From: Cloacibacterium sp047601505
Lineage (GTDB): Bacteria; Bacteroidota; Bacteroidia; Flavobacteriales; Weeksellaceae
DNA: 64,000 nucleotides
NCBI RefSeq assembly: GCF_047601505.1
Contig: NZ_JASGJD010000001.1
Location: forward strand, 2,046,001 to 2,110,000
Direction: 5' to 3'
The notes beneath the pieces were generated by a model. It did not search any database. It had not been told where the DNA came from and saw nothing but the letters and a program-made list of their open reading frames with translations. A program made the position numbers and the translations under genes. Positions within the stretch are counted from its first letter, which is position 1. Each line of letters begins with the position of its first letter. Of this stretch, positions 8,631 to 16,562 are shown one piece after another.

Positions 8631-9914
8631 ATGAAAACAATAGAATTTCCACCTAAAAATACTTTCAGCAGCCTTACCAAAAGACCTGTTTTTGAGAAAA
8701 ATGACATCGAAAATTTGATTAAAGGAATATTTGAAAAAGTTGAAAAAGAAGGCGATGAAGCGCTTCAGTTTTACGCTGAAAAATTTGACAATCAATCTTT
8801 AGAATCTATCGAGGTTTCTCAAGAAGAAATTACCGAAGCGATAAATTTGGTTGATGAAGAACTAAAAACTGCCATCAATACAGCTAAAAGTAATATTGAA
8901 AACTTTCACCAATCTCAGAAAGAAATTTCAAAAAAAATAGAAACAACAGAAGGCGTTGTTTGTTGGCGAGAAAGCAGAGCAATTGATAAAGTTGGTTTGT
9001 ACATTCCTGGCGGTACGGCGCCGCTTTTTTCCACAGTTCTTATGTTGGCAGTTCCCGCTCAGATTGCGGGTTGTAAAGAGATTGTTCTTTGTTCGCCACC
9101 TCAAAAAAATGGTAAAATAAATCCTATTATTTTATATGTTGCCAACCTATGTAGAGTTTCTAAAATTTTTAAAATTGGTGGAGCTCAAGCGATTGCTGCA
9201 ATGAGTTTAAGCACAGAAACAGTTCCTAAAGTGTATAAAATTTTCGGGCCGGGAAATCAATTTGTTACAGAAGCTAAAATTTTTGCCCAAAAATTAGGAA
9301 TTGCCATCGATATGCCAGCTGGTCCGAGTGAAGTTTTGGTTATCGCAGATAATACTGCAAACCCAAGTTTTGTAGCGTCAGATTTACTTTCTCAGGCAGA
9401 ACACGGCGTTGATTCTCAAGTGATTTTTCTTACCACTTCTAAAGAAATTTTAGAAAAAGTAAAAACCGAAACCATTGCTCAATTAAATGAGCTTCCAAGA
9501 AAAGAAATTGCTGAAAAAGCTTTAGAAAACAGCAGTTTTATTTTGTTGAATTCCCTTCAAGAATGTATTGAATTTAGCAACAAATATGCTCCGGAACACT
9601 TAATTCTTTCTATAGAAAATCCTGAAAATATTTTACCTGAAATTACCAATGCGGGTTCTATTTTTTTAGGAAATTACACGCCAGAAAGTGCAGGAGATTA
9701 CGCCAGCGGAACCAATCATACGTTGCCAACCAACGGAAATGCAAGAGCTTACAGTGGAGTTTCTTTAGATAGTTTTGTGAAGAAAATTACCATTCAAAGA
9801 ATTTCTGAAAAAGGAATTCAGAATTTGGGAAAAACCATTGAAAAAATGGCAGCAGAAGAAGGACTTTTCGCTCATAAAAATGCAGTTACTCTTCGTTTGA
9901 AAAATTTAAAATAA
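8631..9914 (+). CDS. hisD: Histidinol dehydrogenase
   Basis: The 427-residue protein performs the last two NAD-dependent oxidations from histidinol to histidine. Family signatures include VGLYIPGGTAPLFSTVLM, GPGNQFVTEAK, DMPAGPSEVLVIAD, the zinc/base region SDLLSQAEHGVDSQ and YAPEHL. The length is standard. It follows hisG by 46 bases in the his operon. Confidence 0.96.
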   Translation: MKTIEFPPKNTFSSLTKRPVFEKNDIENLIKGIFEKVEKEGDEALQFYAEKFDNQSLESIEVSQEEITEAINLVDEELKTAINTAKSNIENFHQSQKEISKKIETTEGVVCWRESRAIDKVGLYIPGGTAPLFSTVLMLAVPAQIAGCKEIVLCSPPQKNGKINPIILYVANLCRVSKIFKIGGAQAIAAMSLSTETVPKVYKIFGPGNQFVTEAKIFAQKLGIAIDMPAGPSEVLVIADNTANPSFVASDLLSQAEHGVDSQVIFLTTSKEILEKVKTETIAQLNELPRKEIAEKALENSSFILLNSLQECIEFSNKYAPEHLILSIENPENILPEITNAGSIFLGNYTPESAGDYASGTNHTLPTNGNARAYSGVSLDSFVKKITIQRISEKGIQNLGKTIEKMAAEEGLFAHKNAVTLRLKNLK

Positions 9915-9989
9915 TTGTGAAATTGTAAAAGCGTGAAACTGTAAAGTTGTAAATTAAATACCAATCAACCATCAATCATCAATCAAAAA
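9915..9989 (+). repeat. Low-complexity hisD-hisC spacer
   Basis: The spacer has short near-repeats of the type GTGAAATTGTAAA/GTGAAACTGTAAA, then iterated ATCAACC/ATCAATC units up to the hisC ATG. Similar ATCAAC or GTTGAT runs appear before hisH and menA. Confidence 0.55.
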
Positions 9990-11018
9990 ATGAATATACA
10001 AAATTTAGTAAGAGAAAACATCAAAAATCTCACGCCATATTCTAGTGCTAGAGACGAATTTTTTGCAGATGCAGGCGTTTTTCTCGATGCCAACGAAAAT
10101 CCTTTTGGAGATTTTAATCGTTATCCAGACCCGTATCAAAAAACTTTAAAAACCGAAATTTCTAAAATTAAAAATATTGAAACCAACAAAATTTTTCTAG
10201 GAAATGGTAGCGATGAAGTTATCGATTTGTTGATGAGAATTTTCGCAGAACCTAAAAAAGATAAGATTTTGGTGTTCAATCCAACTTACGGAATGTACGA
10301 GGTTTCTGCCAATATTAATGATGTAGAAGTGGTTTCTTATCCTTTGAATGAAGATTTTCAAATTGAATTCACCAAAGATTTGGAAGAAATTTTAAAGGAT
10401 GAAAATTTGAAATTGGTTTTCGTTTGCTCTCCAAATAATCCTTCTGGGAATTTAATTGCGAGAAAATCTGTTTTAGAAATTTTACAAAAATTCAAAGGAA
10501 TTGTAGTGGTAGATGAAGCGTATGAAGATTTCAGTAATGAGCAATCTTGGATTTCAGAAATTGATAATTTTCCACAATTGGTGGTAATGCAAACCTTTAG
10601 CAAAGCTTGGGGAATGGCTGGTTTACGAGTTGGGATGGCTTTTGCTCAACCCGAAATTTTAGATTTGATGAACAAGGTAAAACCGCCTTATAATATTAGT
10701 ATTCTCAACCAAAAAGAGGTGTATAATTCACTTCAAAATATAGAAAAATTTAGAGAAAATTTGAATGAAATTCTGGAACAAAGAAGTTTTATAGAAAATG
10801 AGCTCTTAAAATTTAACTTTGTGAAGAAAATTTATCCTTCGGATGCCAATTTTCTATTGATTAAAGTGGAAAATGCAGACCAATTGTACAATTATTTAGT
10901 TGACGAAAAAATTATTATCAGAAACCGAAATAAAGTGGTAGAAAATTGTGTGAGAATTACGATTGGAAATCAAGAAGAAAACCAAAAACTATTGCAATCA
11001 CTCAAAAATTATCAATAA
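9990..11018 (+). CDS. hisC: Histidinol-phosphate aminotransferase
   Basis: The 342-residue class I/II PLP aminotransferase converts imidazole acetol-phosphate and glutamate to histidinol-phosphate. It shows LDANENPFG, the GNGSDEVIDL cofactor-site motif, CSPNNPSGN, VVDEAYEDF and TFSKAWGMAGLRVG with PLP lysine Lys205. Its place in the operon agrees with the function. Confidence 0.95.
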   Translation: MNIQNLVRENIKNLTPYSSARDEFFADAGVFLDANENPFGDFNRYPDPYQKTLKTEISKIKNIETNKIFLGNGSDEVIDLLMRIFAEPKKDKILVFNPTYGMYEVSANINDVEVVSYPLNEDFQIEFTKDLEEILKDENLKLVFVCSPNNPSGNLIARKSVLEILQKFKGIVVVDEAYEDFSNEQSWISEIDNFPQLVVMQTFSKAWGMAGLRVGMAFAQPEILDLMNKVKPPYNISILNQKEVYNSLQNIEKFRENLNEILEQRSFIENELLKFNFVKKIYPSDANFLLIKVENADQLYNYLVDEKIIIRNRNKVVENCVRITIGNQEENQKLLQSLKNYQ

Positions 11019-11023
11019 AAACG

Positions 11024-11047
11024 TTGTCACTCTGAACGAAGTAGAAG
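11024..11047. repeat. Interspersed repeat copy 1 in the hisC-hisB spacer
   Basis: TTGTCACTCTGAACGAAGT plus AGAAG matches the element at 14430-14453 at 21 of 24 positions. It resembles the GTCA-CTGA-CGAAG repeats scattered through Bacteroidota genomes. Confidence 0.7.
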
Positions 11048-11072
11048 AGCAGCGCTTAAAAACTAAAATATT

Positions 11073-12170
11073 ATGAAAAAGAAAGTATTATTTATCGATA
11101 GAGACGGAACTTTAATCTTAGAACCACCAATTGATTTTCAGGTTGATTCGCTAGAAAAACTAGAATTTTATCCAAGAGTTTTTCAAAATTTAGCCAAAAT
11201 CGCTAAAGAATTAGATTACGAATTGGTGATGGTAACCAACCAAGACGGTTTGGGAACCGAGAGTTTTCCGTATGAAGATTTCATCAAACCTCAAGAAAAA
11301 ACGATGAAAGCTTTTGAAAATGAAGGAATTTTTTTCAGTGAAGTTTGTGTAGATGACAGTTTCGAATACGAAAATTCTCCAAACAGAAAACCAAGAACAG
11401 GAATGCTTCAAAAGTATATTTTTGGGAATTATGATTTAGAAAATTCTTTTGTGATTGGAGACAGAAAAACCGATGTGGAATTGGCGAAAAATTTAGGTTC
11501 AAAATCGATTTTTATTTCAGAAGAAAGCATTGATGATGCAACTTTTGTAACAAAAAGTTGGGACGAAATTTATCAATTTCTCAAACAAATTCCAAGAAAA
11601 GCAAAAGTAAAAAGAACAACGAAAGAAACGGATATTTTGGTTGAATTAAACCTTGACGGAAGTGGAAAATCTAGTATTGATACAGGTTTGAAGTTTTTTG
11701 ATCACATGCTTGAACAGATTTCAAAACACGGAAATTTTGATTTGTTGGTAAAAGTTGATGGAGATTTAGAAGTGGATGAACATCACACCATTGAAGATAC
11801 CGCAATTGTTTTGGGAGATTGTTTTTTACAAGCTTTGGGAAGCAAAAAAGGCATCGAAAGATATGCTTTTGTCTTGCCGATGGACGATTGTTTGGCGCAG
11901 GTTGCGATTGATTTTGGAGGAAGACCTTGGATAGTTTGGAACGCAGAATTTAAGCGTGAAAAAATTGGAGAATTGCCTACAGAAATGTTTTATCACTTCT
12001 TCAAATCATTTTCAGATAGCGCAAAATGCAACTTAAATATTTCTGTGGATGGCGAAAATGAACATCACAAAATTGAAAGTATTTTCAAAGCTTTTGCTAA
12101 AGTTTTGAGAAATGCTGTTGCTCAAACCGACCAAAATTTTAATCTTCCAAGTACAAAAGGAACTCTTTAA
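11073..12170 (+). CDS. hisB: Bifunctional histidinol-phosphatase / imidazoleglycerol-phosphate dehydratase
   Basis: Two domains are fused. Residues 1 to about 165 are a HAD phosphatase, with FIDRDGTL (nucleophile Asp9, acid Asp11) and a later VIGDRKTDVELAK metal site. Residues about 170 to 365 are the dehydratase, with metal-binding DEHHTIEDTAIVLG and GENEHHKIESIFKAF. The 365-residue length agrees with enterobacterial HisB. It covers steps 7 and 9 of the pathway, so no separate HisN is needed here. Confidence 0.95.
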   Translation: MKKKVLFIDRDGTLILEPPIDFQVDSLEKLEFYPRVFQNLAKIAKELDYELVMVTNQDGLGTESFPYEDFIKPQEKTMKAFENEGIFFSEVCVDDSFEYENSPNRKPRTGMLQKYIFGNYDLENSFVIGDRKTDVELAKNLGSKSIFISEESIDDATFVTKSWDEIYQFLKQIPRKAKVKRTTKETDILVELNLDGSGKSSIDTGLKFFDHMLEQISKHGNFDLLVKVDGDLEVDEHHTIEDTAIVLGDCFLQALGSKKGIERYAFVLPMDDCLAQVAIDFGGRPWIVWNAEFKREKIGELPTEMFYHFFKSFSDSAKCNLNISVDGENEHHKIESIFKAFAKVLRNAVAQTDQNFNLPSTKGTL

Positions 12171-12278
12171 ATTAGTTGATAGTTGTTAGTTTTCAGTTGA
12201 TAGAATTTTTATTTTTAAGTTATTTTATATTGAAATTTTTACCATTAACAAACAACCATCAACCATCAACAAAACAAT
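12171..12278. repeat. GTTGAT/ATCAAC inverted low-complexity spacer before hisH
   Basis: The left part holds GTTGATAGTTGTTAG and CAGTTGATAG, and the right part holds AACAAACAACCATCAACC and ATCAACAAAAC. The two halves are complementary and could form a weak hairpin between hisB and hisH. A close relative separates menB and menA. Confidence 0.6.
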
Positions 12279-12905
12279 ATGATTGCAATAATAGACTACG
12301 ATGCAGGAAATGTGAAATCTGTTCAAAATGCCCTGAAGAAATTGGGTTTTGATGCAGAAATTACTTCCGATATTGAAACGATAAAAAATGCTGAAAAAGT
12401 GATTTTCCCTGGTGTGGGAGAAGCTTCTTCGGCGATGAAAAAACTTCATGAAAGAGGTTTAGATGCAGTAATTCCGAATTTGAAACAACCCGTTTTGGGA
12501 ATTTGCCTCGGAATGCAGTTGATGTGCAATTCTTCGGAAGAAGGCAATACAAATGCACTGGGGATTTTTGATTGTGAAGTAAAATTGTTCCCCAATTCGG
12601 ACATTGTTCCACACATGGGCTGGAATAACGTTTCTGAAATTAAAGGAAAATTGTTAAAAAATATTTCGGAAACGGATAATTTTTATTTCGTTCACAGTTT
12701 TTATGCAACGATTTGCAAAAACACAAGTTCTGTTTGTGATTATATTACGCCATTCAGTGCAACTTTAGAGAAAGATAATTTTTTCGCAGCTCAATTTCAC
12801 CCAGAAAAATCTGGAGATGTTGGTTTTAAATTATTAAAAAACTTTTTAAATTTAAGATTTAAGATTTCCGATTTTAGATTAAAAAAATCAAATCGTGATT
12901 CATAA
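12279..12905 (+). CDS. hisH: Imidazole glycerol phosphate synthase, glutaminase subunit
   Basis: This class I glutamine amidotransferase supplies ammonia to HisF. The triad is visible as GICLGMQ (Cys76) and AQFHPEKSGD (His174, Glu176), with the oxyanion region FPGVGEA near residue 43. The last 17 or so residues after LLKNFLN form a repetitive Arg/Lys/Phe-rich tail beyond the usual HisH end. That tail is encoded by ATTTAAGATTT-type repeat DNA, so it is probably an accidental extension. Confidence 0.94.
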   Translation: MIAIIDYDAGNVKSVQNALKKLGFDAEITSDIETIKNAEKVIFPGVGEASSAMKKLHERGLDAVIPNLKQPVLGICLGMQLMCNSSEEGNTNALGIFDCEVKLFPNSDIVPHMGWNNVSEIKGKLLKNISETDNFYFVHSFYATICKNTSSVCDYITPFSATLEKDNFFAAQFHPEKSGDVGFKLLKNFLNLRFKISDFRLKKSNRDS

Positions 12906-12928
12906 ATCGTACTTCGTAAATAAAAAAT

Positions 12929-13639
12929 ATGAAAATTATTCCTGCAATAGACATCATCGACGGAAAGTGTGTAAGGCTTTCTAAAGGTGATTATGATACC
13001 AAAAAAATATACAACGAAAATCCTGTTGAAGTAGCTAAAGAATTTGAAGATTTCGGGATTCAATATTTGCATTTGGTAGATTTAGATGGTGCAAAAGCCA
13101 AGAAAATTATTAACCAAAAAGTAATTGAAAATATTGCTAAAAATACAAATCTTATCATCGATTTTGGAGGAGGAATTCGTTCTGAAGAAGATTTGAAAAT
13201 AGCTTTTGATAGTGGTGCAAAAAAGGTAACTTTAGGAAGTATTGCTGTCGTAAATCCAGAAATGTGTTTGGCTTGGTTAGAGCAATTTGGAACTGAAAAA
13301 TTGATTTTAGGGGCAGATTGTTTGGATAGAAAAATTAAAACTTCGGGTTGGTTAGAAAATTCTGAAACAGATGTGGTAGATTTTATTAAAGAATATCAGA
13401 AAAAAGGCTTCAAAGAAGTGGTTTGTACCGATATTTCAAAAGACGGAATGTTACAAGGTCCGTCCACTGCATTGTATCAAGAAATTATAGAAAATTCAAG
13501 TATTGAACTCATTGCAAGTGGTGGAATTTCGAACATTGAAGATGTACAAAAAATGAAAGAAATTGGTTGCGCTGGAACCATCATTGGAAAAGCGATTTAT
13601 GAAGGACGAATTTCTTTAGAACAACTTTCAAAAATTTAA
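12929..13639 (+). CDS. hisA: ProFAR isomerase (phosphoribosylformimino-AICAR-phosphate isomerase)
   Basis: The 236-residue TIM barrel opens an Amadori rearrangement in histidine synthesis. It carries IPAIDIIDGKCVRLSKGDY with the catalytic Asp8, IDFGGGIRSEEDL as the first phosphate site, and LIASGGISN plus GTIIGKAIYEG at the second. Only three bases separate it from hisF, so translational coupling is likely. Confidence 0.95.
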   Translation: MKIIPAIDIIDGKCVRLSKGDYDTKKIYNENPVEVAKEFEDFGIQYLHLVDLDGAKAKKIINQKVIENIAKNTNLIIDFGGGIRSEEDLKIAFDSGAKKVTLGSIAVVNPEMCLAWLEQFGTEKLILGADCLDRKIKTSGWLENSETDVVDFIKEYQKKGFKEVVCTDISKDGMLQGPSTALYQEIIENSSIELIASGGISNIEDVQKMKEIGCAGTIIGKAIYEGRISLEQLSKI

Positions 13640-13642
13640 AAA

Positions 13643-14395
13643 ATGCTCAAGAAAAGAATCATTCCTTGTTTGGATATAAAAGACGGAAGAACCGTAAAAG
13701 GCGTTAATTTTGTTGGATTGATTGATGCGGGAAATCCTGTAGAATTGGCAAAAAGATATGTAGAAGAAGGCGCGGATGAATTGGTTTTTCTCGATATTAC
13801 GGCAACTCATGAAAACCGAAAAACTTTGGTTCAATTGGTGGAGAAAATTGCTGAAGAAATCAATATTCCTTTTACTGTTGGTGGCGGAATTTCAGAAATT
13901 TCTGATGTTGACAATCTTCTAAAAGCTGGAGCTGATAAAATCAGTATCAACTCTTCGGCTGTTAAAAATCCTGATTTAATTAAAACTTTTGCAGATAAAT
14001 TCGGGAGTCAATGTGTGGTTGTGGCGATAGATTCAAAACAATTTGGAGACGAAGATTATGTTTTTGTAAACGGAGGAAGAATAAAAACCGACTATAAAAC
14101 ACACGATTGGGCAAAAAAAGTGGAAGAATTGGGAGCTGGCGAAATATTGCTCACTTCTATGGATTTTGATGGGACCAAACAAGGCTTCGATGTGAGATTG
14201 CTGAATGAGATTTCTAATTTGGTTAATATTCCGATTATCGCTTCTGGAGGTGCAGGAAAAATTGAAGATTTTACAGAAGTTTTTTCTGAAACCAAAGCTA
14301 CAGGAGCTTTAGCTGCAAGTATTTTCCATTTCGGAGAAATTAAAATCAACGATTTAAAACAAGTTTTAAAACAAAAAAATATAGCGATAAGATAA
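13643..14395 (+). CDS. hisF: Imidazole glycerol phosphate synthase, cyclase subunit
   Basis: The 250-residue TIM barrel joins HisH to make imidazole glycerol phosphate and AICAR. Visible marks are RIIPCLDIKDGRTVKGVNF with catalytic Asp11, TVGGGISEISD, VVAIDSKQ with the second catalytic Asp, and IIASGGAGKIEDF. The length is standard. Confidence 0.95.
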   Translation: MLKKRIIPCLDIKDGRTVKGVNFVGLIDAGNPVELAKRYVEEGADELVFLDITATHENRKTLVQLVEKIAEEINIPFTVGGGISEISDVDNLLKAGADKISINSSAVKNPDLIKTFADKFGSQCVVVAIDSKQFGDEDYVFVNGGRIKTDYKTHDWAKKVEELGAGEILLTSMDFDGTKQGFDVRLLNEISNLVNIPIIASGGAGKIEDFTEVFSETKATGALAASIFHFGEIKINDLKQVLKQKNIAIR

Positions 14396-14429
14396 AGAGA
14401 AAAGTACAAAAATTCAAACAACATCAAAT

Positions 14430-14453
14430 TTGTCACACTGAGCGAAGTTGAAG
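14430..14453. repeat. Interspersed repeat copy 2 in the hisF-hisIE spacer
   Basis: TTGTCACACTGAGCGAAGT plus TGAAG aligns with the copy at 11024-11047. Both copies lie in his operon spacers on the same strand, immediately before the next gene. Confidence 0.7.
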
Positions 14454-14481
14454 TGTAAAACCATGTTAAAAAACAAATATT

Positions 14482-15063
14482 ATGATAAATTTTGAAAAAG
14501 GAAACGGATTAGTTCCTGCCATTATACAAGACGAAACCACATTGCAAGTGCTAATGCTCGGTTTTATGAACGAAGAAGCTTTAAAATTAACAGAAGAAAC
14601 AGGGAAAGTTCACTTTTTTAGCAGAACCAAAGATAGAATTTGGCTTAAAGGTGAATCTTCTGAAAATTATTTATACGTGAAAAGTATCAAAAAAGACTGT
14701 GATGATGATACTTTATTGATTAAAGTAAAACCTACAAATGTGGTTTGTCACACCGGAAGTTTTAGCTGTTTCGGAGAAAAAGATACCAAGGGTTTTCTGT
14801 ATGAATTAGAAAGCGTTATTAGCCAGAGAATCGACGAAAATGTTGAAGGTTCTTATACTTCAAAACTTTATCAAAGAGGCATCAATAAAGTGGCTCAAAA
14901 AGTAGGAGAGGAAGCTGTAGAACTCGTAATTGAGGCAAAAGATAATAATGATGATTTATTCAAAAATGAAGCAGCAGACTTGCTATATCACTTTTTAATT
15001 CTATTGAAAGCTAAAAATTTTAAACTAGAAGATATTGAAGAAGTCTTGAGAAGCAGACATTAA
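14482..15063 (+). CDS. hisIE: Bifunctional phosphoribosyl-AMP cyclohydrolase / phosphoribosyl-ATP pyrophosphatase
   Basis: The 193-residue fusion performs steps 2 and 3 of the pathway. Residues 1 to about 100 are the cyclohydrolase, with SRTKDRIWLKGESS, KDCDDDTLL and VVCHTGSFSCF carrying metal ligands. The remainder is the pyrophosphatase helix bundle, with KVGEEAVELVIEAK and NEAADLLYHFLILL. It is the last his gene and is followed directly by a terminator. Confidence 0.95.
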   Translation: MINFEKGNGLVPAIIQDETTLQVLMLGFMNEEALKLTEETGKVHFFSRTKDRIWLKGESSENYLYVKSIKKDCDDDTLLIKVKPTNVVCHTGSFSCFGEKDTKGFLYELESVISQRIDENVEGSYTSKLYQRGINKVAQKVGEEAVELVIEAKDNNDDLFKNEAADLLYHFLILLKAKNFKLEDIEEVLRSRH

Positions 15064-15067
15064 AAAT

Positions 15068-15097
15068 AAAAAATCCCGAGAATTTCTCGGGATTTTC
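15068..15097. terminator. Bidirectional terminator between hisIE and rplT
   Basis: AAATCCCGAGA (15071-15081) pairs with TCTCGGGATTT (15085-15095). A-rich DNA on the left and T-rich on the right serve both converging operons. Confidence 0.85.
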
Positions 15098-15124
15098 TAT
15101 ATTGATAACAAAAATTGTTTTACA

Positions 15125-15469
15125 TTATTTTACTTGATCTACAACAGCTTTGAAAGCTTCAGGGTGATTCATTGCAAGGTCTGCAAGAACTTTTCTGTTA
15201 AGCTCGATGTTGTTTTTCTTAAGAGCTCCCATAAATTGAGAGTAAGACATTCCGTATTCTCTAGTTCCAGCGTTAATTCTGGTAATCCAAAGAGCTCTGA
15301 AATTTCTTTTCTTCTCTTTTCTACCACGGTAAGCATATTGCATTGCTTTTTCAACCGCGTTTTTAGCAACAGTCCAAACATTTTTTCTTCTACCGAAAAA
15401 ACCTTTAGCTTGTTTTAAAACTTTTTTTCTGCGCGCTCTAGACGCTACAGCGTTTACTGATCTTGGCAT
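15125..15469 (-). CDS. rplT: 50S ribosomal protein L20
   Basis: The 114-residue protein begins PRSVNAVASRARRKKVLKQA and contains RGRKEKKRNFRALWITRINA, the standard L20 signatures. It binds 23S rRNA early in 50S assembly. The gap to rpmI upstream is about 130 bases, long for this pair, and contains a small hairpin (TATAAA...TTTATA near 15577-15598). An L20 autoregulatory site could lie there or before rpmI; this is inference. Confidence 0.97.
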   Translation of the reverse strand: MPRSVNAVASRARRKKVLKQAKGFFGRRKNVWTVAKNAVEKAMQYAYRGRKEKKRNFRALWITRINAGTREYGMSYSQFMGALKKNNIELNRKVLADLAMNHPEAFKAVVDQVK

Positions 15470-15600
15470 AATTAATTAATTTTGTTTTTTTGAAAAGGGC
15501 GGAATTGCGTTTAAAATTCTCTTTTTTGCTCCGTTTCAGGGTTAAACTTTTTTAGTTGAATTTTTTAGAATTCTTATAAACCGATATTGATTTATAAAAA

Positions 15601-15798
15601 CTACTTAATTGCTAATTGGCGAAGAACGCTTTTCTCGTCCACAGTAGCAACATAAGAAGTTTGCGTAAGATTTCTCTTTTGCTTAGTTTCTTTTTTAGTT
15701 AAGATGTGGCTTTTGTAAGCATTTTTTCTTTTGATTTTACCAGTTCCGGTAAGAGCAAAACGCTTTTTAGCACCTGATTTAGTTTTTAATTTTGGCAT
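15601..15798 (-). CDS. rpmI: 50S ribosomal protein L35
   Basis: The 65-residue protein MPKLKTKSGAKKRFALTGTG matches L35. The frame remains open ten codons further upstream to a possible start at 15828, but the family start MPKLKTKS is chosen. It lies between infC and rplT, as in most bacteria. Confidence 0.96.
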   Translation of the reverse strand: MPKLKTKSGAKKRFALTGTGKIKRKNAYKSHILTKKETKQKRNLTQTSYVATVDEKSVLRQLAIK

Positions 15799-15890
15799 TT
15801 TTTTGCTTCTTTTATATTTTGTTATCAATATTCTTGTTAAAAAAATGTGTTCTACACATTCAAGTGTGCAAAATTACAAAAAAATATAAT
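15799..15890 (-). promoter_or_regulatory. Promoter and structured leader of rpmI-rplT
   Basis: On the minus strand TAATTTTG (15876-15869) fits the -7 box. The leader that follows has two mutually exclusive short hairpins, CACA-cttgaa-TGTG and TGTGT-aga-ACACA, within 15844-15868. This fits a regulated ribosomal-protein leader, but no known L20 leader consensus could be matched by eye. Confidence 0.45.
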
Positions 15891-15891
15891 A

Positions 15892-15926
15892 CAAAAAGAG
15901 ATTTCGAAAAAGAAATCTCTAATTTT
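15892..15926 (-). terminator. Terminator after infC
   Basis: AGAGATTTC (15897-15905) pairs with GAAATCTCT (15912-15920), and an A run on the plus strand supplies the U tract. It separates thrS-infC from rpmI-rplT, which then rely on their own promoter. Confidence 0.75.
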
Positions 15927-15948
15927 ATATCTCGTTGAATAAGAATAA

Positions 15949-16479
15949 TTATTTCACCACTTTTTTAGGGCTCATCATCATAATCATTCTTTTGCCTTCT
16001 AATTTTGGCAATTGGTCTACTTTTCCTACATGTTCTAGCTCTTGCGCTAATTTTAGTAATAAAATTTCGCCTTGGTCTTTAAAAATGATAGAACGACCTT
16101 TAAAGAATACATAAGTCTTCAATTTAGAACCTTCTTCTAAGAACTTTTCTGCATGTTTTTTCTTAAACTCGTAATCGTGGTCATCTGTTTGAGGTCCAAA
16201 TCTGATTTCTTTAATTACTACTTTTACTTGCTTAGCTTTCAGTTCTTTCTGCTTTTTCTTTTGCTCATAAAGGAACTTTTTGTAATCTAAAACTCTACAG
16301 ATATAAGGTTCTGCTTTGTCTGAAATTACTACCAAATCTAGTTCTTGCTCTTCTGCAATTTGCAAAGCTTTAGATAAAGGATAAACTCCTGGTTCTACAT
16401 TGTCTCCAACCAAACGAACTTCCTTTGAACGGATTTTTTCGTTTATTTGATGTAAATCTTCCTGAACAGGGCGGCGCAT
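15949..16479 (-). CDS. infC: Translation initiation factor IF-3
   Basis: The 176-residue protein MRRPVQEDLHQINEKIRSKEVRLVGDN has the N-domain, the Lys-rich linker KFLYEQKKKQKELKAKQVKV and the C-domain IRFGPQTDDHDYEFKKKHAEKFL, ending GKRMIMMMSPKK. The frame stays open upstream of this ATG with I-A-Q-K-F-N-N-R-G-R-G-P and no ATG. infC often uses non-AUG starts for autoregulation, so the true start may be the ATA at 16515 or another rare codon, giving about 188 residues. Confidence 0.93.
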   Translation of the reverse strand: MRRPVQEDLHQINEKIRSKEVRLVGDNVEPGVYPLSKALQIAEEQELDLVVISDKAEPYICRVLDYKKFLYEQKKKQKELKAKQVKVVIKEIRFGPQTDDHDYEFKKKHAEKFLEEGSKLKTYVFFKGRSIIFKDQGEILLLKLAQELEHVGKVDQLPKLEGKRMIMMMSPKKVVK

Positions 16480-16562
16480 TGGGCCTCTTCCTCTGTTGTT
16501 AAATTTCTGTGCTATAGTATTAAATTTTAAAGTTATCTTATAATTTTAATTTTTGATTCGAA

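Noticed and set aside
14092..14436. 114-codon minus-strand frame overlapping hisF
   Set aside because: It is antisense to the conserved hisF barrel and has no independent support.
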